A stretch of DNA of 26,612 nucleotides from Chloroflexota bacterium. GTDB lineage: Bacteria > Chloroflexota > Anaerolineae > CG2-30-64-16. The notes below the pieces were generated by a model. It did not search any database and was not told the origin of the DNA. It saw only the letters and a program-made list of their open reading frames with translations. Position 1 is the stretch's first letter. Each line of letters opens with the position of its first letter. Shown in pieces: positions 22,157 through 26,612 of this stretch. Made by a program: the position numbers and the translations under genes. The stretch is from contig JAKPQT010000636.1 in NCBI GenBank assembly GCA_029555885.1, positions 1 through 26,612 on the forward strand, given 5' to 3'.

Positions 22157-23578
22157 TTATCCGTTGCGCGCGCCTTGTGCGCCATCCGTTGCCTCGTGGC
22201 CCGCAGGCGCGACCAACGCCAGCTCTACGGCCTCGCGCAGCGTGCGCGCGCCGAGCACCTGCAGGCCATCCGGCGGGCGCTCCAGCTTGCGCGCGGCCGT
22301 CTGCGGCACAAGGACCCGCGTAAAGCCGAGCTTCGCGGCCTCGTTGAGCCGCCGCGGGAGCTGGCCGACGCTGCGCAGCTCGCCGCTCAACCCGACTTCG
22401 CCCACCAGCGCCAGGTCTGCCGCGACGGGACGGTTGCGTGCGGAGGAGGCGATGGCGATTGCGACGGCCAGGTCCGCGGCGGGCTCGTCGATCTGCAAGC
22501 CGCCGACCACATTGACGAACACATCCTGGTCGGCCAACGAGATGCGGGCGCGCTTGCTCAGCACCGCGGTAATCAGCAGCAAGCGGTTGAAGTCGATGCC
22601 GTTGGCCGTGCGCCGGGGCTGCGCGAACGCGGTCGCGCTGGTCAGCGCCTGCACCTCGACCAGGATGGGCCGCGTCCCTTCCATCGTGACCGCGATGGCA
22701 GAGCCGGGCGCGTTCGGGATGCGCTCGGCGAGGAACGCCTCGGACGGGTTGCGCACCTCTACCAGGCCCTTTTCGGCCATCTCGAAGACGCCCACCTCGT
22801 TCGTGGAGCCGAACCGGTTCTTGACGGAGCGCAGCAGCCGAAAGGAGTGGAACCGCTCGCCTTCAAGGTAGAGCACCGTGTCCACCATATGCTCCAGCAC
22901 GCGCGGGCCGGCGATGGCGCCTTCCTTCGTGACGTGGCCGACGAGGAACAGGGGGAACCCATTCGCCTTGGCGAGGCGCAGCAGGTGGGCGGAGCAATCA
23001 CGCACCTGTGTGACGCTGCCCGCGCCGGACGAGATGGCGTCAGAGTAGATGCTCTGCACGGAATCCACGACGACCATGCGCGGTGCGCTGTTCTCGATAT
23101 GCGCGGCGATGGTTTCCAGGTGTGTCTCGGCCAGCACGAGAATGTCGCGCGCGGTGACTCCCAGCCGCTCGGCGCGCAGCTTGATCTGCGCGGCGGATTC
23201 CTCGCCGGAGACGTAGAGGATGGGCCCCTGGCCGCCGGTGAGCGCGTGGCACATCTGGATGAGCAGGGTGGACTTGCCGACACCGGGATCGCCGCTGATG
23301 AGCACGACGGAACCGGGCACGATGCCGCCGCCCAGCACGCGGCTCAACTCGCTGATCGGCACGGCGATGCGTTCGTAGCCATCGGCAGGGATGTCGGGCA
23401 AGGCCTGCGGGCCGATGCTGGGCGCCAGAGCGACGCTGGCCGGCCGGCCTGGCGCGGGCTCCTGCACCGTCATCTCGACCAGCGTGTTCCACTCGCCGCA
23501 ATCCGGGCAGCGGCCCATCCACTTGCTCTGTGCGCTGCCGCAGGTCTGGCAGACGTACCGGGTCTTCGACTTCGCCAT
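22157..23578 (-). CDS. radA: DNA repair protein RadA (Sms)
   Basis: This 473-residue protein is a RecA-like ATPase that drives branch migration of recombination intermediates. The N-terminal zinc finger has C10, C13, C24 and C27. Walker A is SGDPGVGKST (K102), VVVDSVQSIY is the Walker B region, and the RadA-specific KNRFGSTNEVGVFEM motif follows. The C-terminal Lon-protease-like domain includes DVFVNVVGGLQIDEPAADLAVA and LVGEVGLSGELR, with the family's usual loss of protease catalysis. The length is normal. It is transcribed divergently from the SGNH hydrolase gene, from a near-consensus promoter. The thiamine operon promoter lies just beyond its stop. Confidence 0.95.
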   Translation of the reverse strand: MAKSKTRYVCQTCGSAQSKWMGRCPDCGEWNTLVEMTVQEPAPGRPASVALAPSIGPQALPDIPADGYERIAVPISELSRVLGGGIVPGSVVLISGDPGVGKSTLLIQMCHALTGGQGPILYVSGEESAAQIKLRAERLGVTARDILVLAETHLETIAAHIENSAPRMVVVDSVQSIYSDAISSGAGSVTQVRDCSAHLLRLAKANGFPLFLVGHVTKEGAIAGPRVLEHMVDTVLYLEGERFHSFRLLRSVKNRFGSTNEVGVFEMAEKGLVEVRNPSEAFLAERIPNAPGSAIAVTMEGTRPILVEVQALTSATAFAQPRRTANGIDFNRLLLITAVLSKRARISLADQDVFVNVVGGLQIDEPAADLAVAIAIASSARNRPVAADLALVGEVGLSGELRSVGQLPRRLNEAAKLGFTRVLVPQTAARKLERPPDGLQVLGARTLREAVELALVAPAGHEATDGAQGARNG

Positions 23579-23607
23579 AGGTGCCTCGATTCGCTCAGAT
23601 GTTCGGT

Positions 23608-23636
23608 ATTATACGCCGGACGGCGCCGCAAGTCAA
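23608..23636 (-). promoter_or_regulatory. Near-consensus promoter of radA
   Basis: On the minus strand TTGACT (23636-23631) and TATAAT (23613-23608) are 17 nt apart, about 30 nt before the radA ATG. Confidence 0.8.
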
Positions 23637-23658
23637 AGCGTCTGCGCGATGCGCGCAC

Positions 23659-23687
23659 TTGCGCCGCGCAGAGCGCGCCGCTACAAT
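23659..23687 (+). promoter_or_regulatory. Promoter of the SGNH hydrolase gene
   Basis: TTGCGC (23659-23664) and TACAAT (23682-23687) are 17 nt apart; the transcript should start near 23694, a 15-nt leader. It is back to back with the radA promoter. Confidence 0.62.
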
Positions 23688-23708
23688 AGCGCGGTCAGAG
23701 GAGGGAGC

Positions 23709-24341
23709 ATGAAGACCATCCTGTGTTACGGGGATTCGAACACCTGGGGCTATGCCCCGGCCACGGAGACACGCTACCCCTATGCGGAACGCTGGACGAC
23801 GCGCCTGGCCGCGGAGCTGGGGCCGGAGTATGTGGTCATTGCGGAGGGCCTGAACGGGCGCACGACGCTCTGGCCCGACCCGGTCGAGGGCGAGTACAAG
23901 AGCGGGAAGACGTACCTGCCCGCGTGCCTGGAGTCGCACCAGCCGCTTGACCTCGTGGTGCTGATGCTCGGCACGAACGACCTGAAGCACCGCTTCGGCC
24001 AGTCGGCGTGGGACATCGCGCGCTCCATCGAGACGCTCATCCAGCTCATCGTCTACACCGTCAACTGGCCGGAGGCGCCGACCCCGAAGATCCTGCTCAT
24101 CGCGCCGCCGCCGACGTGCGTTGCAGGGACGCATTTCGAGGAGATGTTCGCGGGTGCGGACGAGAAATCGCTCCACCTGGGCAAATACTACGGCGAGGTG
24201 GCCGAGGTGTACGGCTGCGCGTTCCTCAATGCCGGCGACGTCATCGTGTCCAGCCCCGTGGACGGCATCCACTTCGACGCGGACCAACTACCCAAGCTGG
24301 CGCATGCGGTAGCCGGGCGTGTGCGGGAGATGCTGGGGTGA
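23709..24341 (+). CDS. SGNH/GDSL-family hydrolase (arylesterase-like)
   Basis: This 210-residue serine hydrolase or acyltransferase has the four SGNH blocks: GDSNTWGY with nucleophile S10, the glycine/asparagine of EGLNGRTT, LGTND with N90, and the catalytic pair D185 and H188 in VDGIHFDADQLPKLA. The tryptophan after the nucleophile and the GRTT segment resemble the mycobacterial arylesterase/acyltransferase subgroup. No signal peptide is visible, so it is probably cytosolic. GAGGGAG lies just before the ATG; the frame is open for a further 300 nt upstream, but that stretch overlaps radA and its promoter. The stop codon is part of an octamer tandem repeat. Natural substrate unknown. Confidence 0.88.
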   Translation: MKTILCYGDSNTWGYAPATETRYPYAERWTTRLAAELGPEYVVIAEGLNGRTTLWPDPVEGEYKSGKTYLPACLESHQPLDLVVLMLGTNDLKHRFGQSAWDIARSIETLIQLIVYTVNWPEAPTPKILLIAPPPTCVAGTHFEEMFAGADEKSLHLGKYYGEVAEVYGCAFLNAGDVIVSSPVDGIHFDADQLPKLAHAVAGRVREMLG

Positions 24342-24385
24342 CAAGGTGAAAAGGTGAAGAGGTGACGGGGTGAAGAGGCGACTTG
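24338..24385. repeat. Octanucleotide tandem repeat (GTGAAGAG-like)
   Basis: Six 8-nt units follow each other: GTGACAAG, GTGAAAAG, GTGAAGAG, GTGACGGG, GTGAAGAG and GCGACTTG. The first unit contains the stop codon of the SGNH hydrolase gene. Confidence 0.82.
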
Positions 24386-24399
24386 GAGTCGAGGCTTCA

Positions 24400-24425
24400 G
24401 CCGGTCTGGATGTCGACCGGCCTAG
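24400..24425. repeat. Short palindrome (GCCGGT/ACCGGC) after the octamer repeat
   Basis: The sequence around cttcaGCCGGT and ACCGGCctag forms a 6-bp stem with a 10-nt loop. It resembles the CAGCCGG...CCGGCTAAAG intergenic palindromes I associate with this kind of genome. The rest of 24386-24470 shows nothing further. Confidence 0.45.
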
Positions 24426-24470
24426 AGTGTGAAATCGGCTCATGCTCTGGGTGTTCCGGGTCCTCCGTCG

Positions 24471-24677
24471 TCATTGGGCACTCGGCGCGTCCGCAGCCGG
24501 GCGGATGCGCCGAGTGTTCGTCACGAACCACATCCGCCCGTCAGCCGTACGCACCCACACGCCGGGCGGCTGATGTGCGACCACCTGCCCGCGCTGCCAC
24601 GCCGCTTCACCTTCGCGCTCGAACCTGATCTCCACGGCATCGCCGGGCCGGTACTGCTCGACTAACCGCTTTACCAT
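24471..24677 (-). CDS. Small 68-residue protein of unknown function, coupled to the amidinohydrolase
   Basis: I do not recognise this protein. It is strongly charged, with VEQYRPGDAVEIRFEREGE, then GQVVAHQPPGVWVRTADGR and MWFVTNTRRIRP, a strand-rich pattern that could be a small SH3-like barrel. Its ATG overlaps the stop of the upstream amidinohydrolase gene (ATGGTAA, 24677-24671), which argues that it is real and translationally coupled. The last 13 codons lie inside a 16-bp hairpin (24479-24516), so the C terminus may be repeat-derived. No membrane segment or signal is present. Confidence 0.55.
   Translation of the reverse strand: MVKRLVEQYRPGDAVEIRFEREGEAAWQRGQVVAHQPPGVWVRTADGRMWFVTNTRRIRPAADAPSAQ
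24479..24516 (-). terminator. 16-bp hairpin at the 3' end of the small coupled gene
   Basis: Positions 24479-24494 pair with 24501-24516 (CACTCGGCGC/GCGCCGAGTG and inner pairs, one G-T) around a 6-nt loop. It overlaps the last codons of the 68-residue gene. No U-run follows, so it could equally be a repeat element. Confidence 0.45.
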
Positions 24678-25465
24678 ACCAATGCCAGGCAGGTGACGCC
24701 GCCGTTCGCCTTCGCAAACTCGGTCATCGGGACAGGTAGCACCTCGCAGCCGTGCGCATGCAGCAGCGCGGCCGTGCGCGGATAACCGGCGGGCATCACG
24801 ACCCGGTTCCCAATCGTCAGAACGTTGGCGGCATACGCTTCCTCCGCCGGCACGGTCAGCACCGCCAGATGTCTCAGCTCCGGCGGCACCTTCACCTCAT
24901 CCACAACCAGCAGCGTATCGGGGCCGATCGGCGTCAGCGGGGTCAGCAGGTGCAGGAAATCGCGGACGGGCGCGGCGTACACGGGGCGGTCGATCCCGTG
25001 CTTGTGCAGCGCAGCGGCCAGCTGGCCGATCCCTGCCCGGTTGGTGCGGCCGGAGAGTCCCACGACCACCCGATCCGGCAGGATCAGCACGTCGCCGCCC
25101 TCCAGTGTGGCGGGGGCCGCGAGCCGGTGCGTGGCGAAGCGCGCTGCCAGTAGCCGACCGACGGCTTCCTCCTCCCCGCGGCGGCTCTCCGCGCCCATAC
25201 GGCCCACCACGGCCACGCCGTCGATGACGACAGCCGGGTCCTGCATGAAGCAGCTGTCGGGATAACCCTCGTCCGCGGGCAGCCGCTCGACCGTCAGACC
25301 CGCGGCGGCCAGCGCCTGGCAGTACTCGCGGTGCTGCGCCTGCGCGAGGGCGACGTCGATGCCAGCGGGCGCGCTGCCTTCCGTTATAGCTTCCGAAAAG
25401 CTCGCGCCCGGCGGCCGCACAACGGCATGCTGTAGTCCCTTATGCTGATGTTCTGTCATTCGCAT
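24671..25465 (-). CDS. Dimethylarginine dimethylaminohydrolase-like amidinohydrolase
   Basis: This 264-residue enzyme belongs to the arginine deiminase/amidinotransferase superfamily and resembles DDAH, which hydrolyses methylated arginines to citrulline. It shows PDSCFMQDPAVVI (substrate-binding aspartates), ATLEGGDVLIL, VVVGLSGRTNRAG (family GxSxRTN motif) and the C-terminal catalytic cysteine in FAKANGGVTCLALVW. The His of the active site is probably in YAAPVRDFLHLLT. The length is normal. The ATG at 25465 follows AAGGA at 10 nt, and that ribosome site lies in the 60-bp dispersed element; ATG at 25459 is an alternative. The stop overlaps the start of a small unknown gene. Plain arginine deiminase is less likely because the protein is too short. 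Confidence 0.87.
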   Translation of the reverse strand: MRMTEHQHKGLQHAVVRPPGASFSEAITEGSAPAGIDVALAQAQHREYCQALAAAGLTVERLPADEGYPDSCFMQDPAVVIDGVAVVGRMGAESRRGEEEAVGRLLAARFATHRLAAPATLEGGDVLILPDRVVVGLSGRTNRAGIGQLAAALHKHGIDRPVYAAPVRDFLHLLTPLTPIGPDTLLVVDEVKVPPELRHLAVLTVPAEEAYAANVLTIGNRVVMPAGYPRTAALLHAHGCEVLPVPMTEFAKANGGVTCLALVW

Positions 25466-25472
25466 TCATCCC

Positions 25473-25532
25473 GCATCCTTCGACTGGCCGCATCTCGTCA
25501 GCCTGGTAGAGCCGTCCACCCGCTCAGGATAC
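25473..25532. repeat. 60-bp palindrome-ended dispersed element, copy 2
   Basis: It begins GCATCCTTCGACTGGCCGCA and ends CCGCTCAGGATAC, matching copy 1 at 19874-19933 at both ends. It lies immediately before the amidinohydrolase start (8-nt gap) in the same orientation as copy 1 relative to thiP. A decayed tandem-repeat stretch (tacttcgtctttcgttac, 25541-25557) follows, as in copy 1. Confidence 0.8.
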
Positions 25533-25554
25533 TTGCCTTGTACTTCGTCTTTCG

Positions 25555-26364
25555 TTACCCCAACGCCACGTCCAGCAGCATCATCACCGTGAAGCCCAGC
25601 ATCGCGCCCCAGGTCGACATATGCGTGTCTGAGCCGCTCTGCGATTCGGGAATCAGTTCTTCCACGACCACGTAGATCATCGCGCCGGCCGCGAAGCTCA
25701 GCGCATAAGGCAGCAGAGCCTGAATGAACAGGACGGAGGCTGCGCCCAGCACGCCCGCAATCGGCTCCACCATGCCGGACGCCTGGCCCATGAGAAAGCT
25801 CCGGCCGCGCGACAGGCCCTCCCGGCGCAGCGGCATGGATACCGCCAGCCCTTCCGGAAAGTTTTGCAGGCCGATGCCGATCGCCAGCGCGACTGCACCG
25901 GCCAGCGTTGCAGCGGGCAGGCCGGCGGCCACCGCGCCGAACGCGACGCCGACCGCCAACCCCTCGGGAAAATTGTGCAGCGTGATGGCTGTGACCAGGA
26001 GAACGCTGCGCCGCCAGTGGGTCTTGATGCCCTCGGCCTCCTCGATCGGCTGGCCCAGGTGCAGGTGAGGCAGGATGTGATCGACCAGCCAGAGAAACAG
26101 CCCGCCCATCAGAAACCCGATGGCCGGCGGCAACCACTTGGGCAGGCCCTGGCTCTCCGACATCTCGATGGCCGGCGCGAGCAGCGACCAGAAGCTGGCC
26201 GCAATCATCACACCTGCGGCAAAGCCCAGCAGTGCATCCAGGAGACGCCGGTTGACCTGGCGCGTGAGGAAGACAGTGGATGCGCCGAGCGCGGTCACCC
26301 CCCAGGTAAACAGTGTCGCAAATAAGGCCTGTAGCAGGGGGTTTAAGGAATAGAAAGCTGCCAT
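25555..26364 (-). CDS. ZIP-family divalent metal transporter (GufA type)
   Basis: This 269-residue membrane protein has about eight hydrophobic segments and probably imports zinc, iron or manganese. The metal-site motifs are on two adjacent helices: [17 protein letters not shown] and [18 protein letters not shown]. The second has Q-N-F-P-E-G in place of H, as is common in the GufA branch. A histidine-rich stretch [10 protein letters not shown] lies in the cytoplasmic loop between segments 3 and 4. AGGAGG precedes the ATG at 26364, which overrules a start 14 codons upstream. It begins 14 nt after the stop of an ABC metal permease, so the two form an operon. Confidence 0.9.
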   Translation of the reverse strand: MAAFYSLNPLLQALFATLFTWGVTALGASTVFLTRQVNRRLLDALLGFAAGVMIAASFWSLLAPAIEMSESQGLPKWLPPAIGFLMGGLFLWLVDHILPHLHLGQPIEEAEGIKTHWRRSVLLVTAITLHNFPEGLAVGVAFGAVAAGLPAATLAGAVALAIGIGLQNFPEGLAVSMPLRREGLSRGRSFLMGQASGMVEPIAGVLGAASVLFIQALLPYALSFAAGAMIYVVVEELIPESQSGSDTHMSTWGAMLGFTVMMLLDVALG

Positions 26365-26378
26365 GCTGACCTCCTGTG

Positions 26379-26612
26379 CTACGAGTGACGCGCCTGCCAC
26401 AACCACCCGCGGCCGGGCGCAAAGATGAGCGCCAGGATGAAGAATCCGGTGCAGACCAGGACGATCGCCGCGCCAGACGCGACGTTGATGTAATAGGAGA
26501 GGTACAGCCCCACGACACTGGACAGCGCGCCCACCGCTGCGGCAACAGCCATCATGGCAGGCAGCCGCCGGGTCAGCAGCGAGGCGGTTGCCGCGGGCGT
26601 GACGAGCATCGC
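26379..26612 (-). CDS. ABC-3 family metal transporter permease, C-terminal fragment cut by window edge
   Basis: The frame is open to the right edge, so the gene starts outside the window. The visible 77 residues read [41 protein letters not shown] and end after a last hydrophobic segment and [11 protein letters not shown]. This matches the end of ZnuB/MntB-type permeases for zinc or manganese, which share the PAATA..L...L..M...A...G..S...GLY.SY pattern. The stop is 14 nt before the ZIP gene, which fits a metal-uptake operon. Which metal is carried cannot be told from this part. Confidence 0.82.
   Translation of the reverse strand, partial: AMLVTPAATASLLTRRLPAMMAVAAAVGALSSVVGLYLSYYINVASGAAIVLVCTGFFILALIFAPGRGWLWQARHS

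Noticed and set aside
21827..23689. 620-residue open frame on the + strand across radA and the riboswitch
   Set aside because: It is a mirror of radA. It would also run through the TPP riboswitch and two promoters.
25466..26545. 359-residue minus-strand frame overlapping the ZIP gene
   Set aside because: It is out of frame with clear ZIP motifs and reads through the dispersed element. Only its end (TRCGQSKDAG) is useful, as an echo of the thiP start.
1..26612. tRNA, rRNA or complete insertion sequence
   Set aside because: I looked for cloverleaf-like segments, rRNA landmarks and transposase motifs (DDE, HUH) and saw none.

Overview
The window is GC-rich, densely coded bacterial chromosome. 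Nothing in it looks like a plasmid or phage: there is no integrase, replication protein or complete insertion sequence. The gene content, the palindromic and short-tandem intergenic repeats and the high GC suggest a free-living bacterium, perhaps of the Chloroflexota (Anaerolineae or Caldilineae type). That placement is inference from remembered gene types. No rRNA or other lineage marker is present.

Layout. Positions 1-2954 (+): the end of an Mrp/ApbC-type P-loop ATPase, then a membrane Fe-S oxidoreductase of the HdrD/EtfD type. 3160-6332 (+): dihydrolipoyl dehydrogenase and lipoyl synthase, with a HEPN/MNT gene pair inserted between them. 6403-10536 (+): a DUF1786 protein, two tandem flavin-reductase-like proteins, an M20 amidohydrolase and a LysE-type exporter. 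10698-13792 (-): a SulP-STAS-rhodanese fusion whose stop codon overlaps the start of a GlpX-like protein with a degenerate active site. 14019-15212 (+): an exported lamin-tail-domain protein. 15318-16936 (-): ssb, a DUF3467 protein and radC. 17086-22126 (-): a thiamine-salvage operon. 22157-23578 (-): radA. 23709-24341 (+): an SGNH hydrolase. 24471-25465 (-): a dimethylarginine-hydrolase-like enzyme coupled to a 68-residue unknown protein. 25555-26612 (-): a ZIP metal transporter behind the end of an ABC metal permease.

The best-defined system is the thiamine operon. A sigma70-like promoter is followed by a TPP riboswitch, an intrinsic terminator, then thiN (thiamine pyrophosphokinase), thiB (lipoprotein binding protein), thiP (two-domain permease) and thiQ (ATPase). 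Uptake and activation of thiamine are thus under one TPP-sensing leader. The riboswitch P3 arm is expanded by a run of short palindromes, and the right arm of the terminator can alternatively pair with the 3' strand of P3, giving a visible switching mechanism.

Repeats are a second theme. There are 7-nt, 8-nt and 9-nt short tandem repeats, a 60-bp palindromic element present twice just before gene starts, and two long perfect hairpins. Several of these repeats supply coding sequence: the end of lipA, the start of thiP and a linker in the Fe-S protein. Six well-formed promoters and one weaker one all show exactly 17 nt between the -35 and -10 boxes, and three share the -10 sequence TAGACT.
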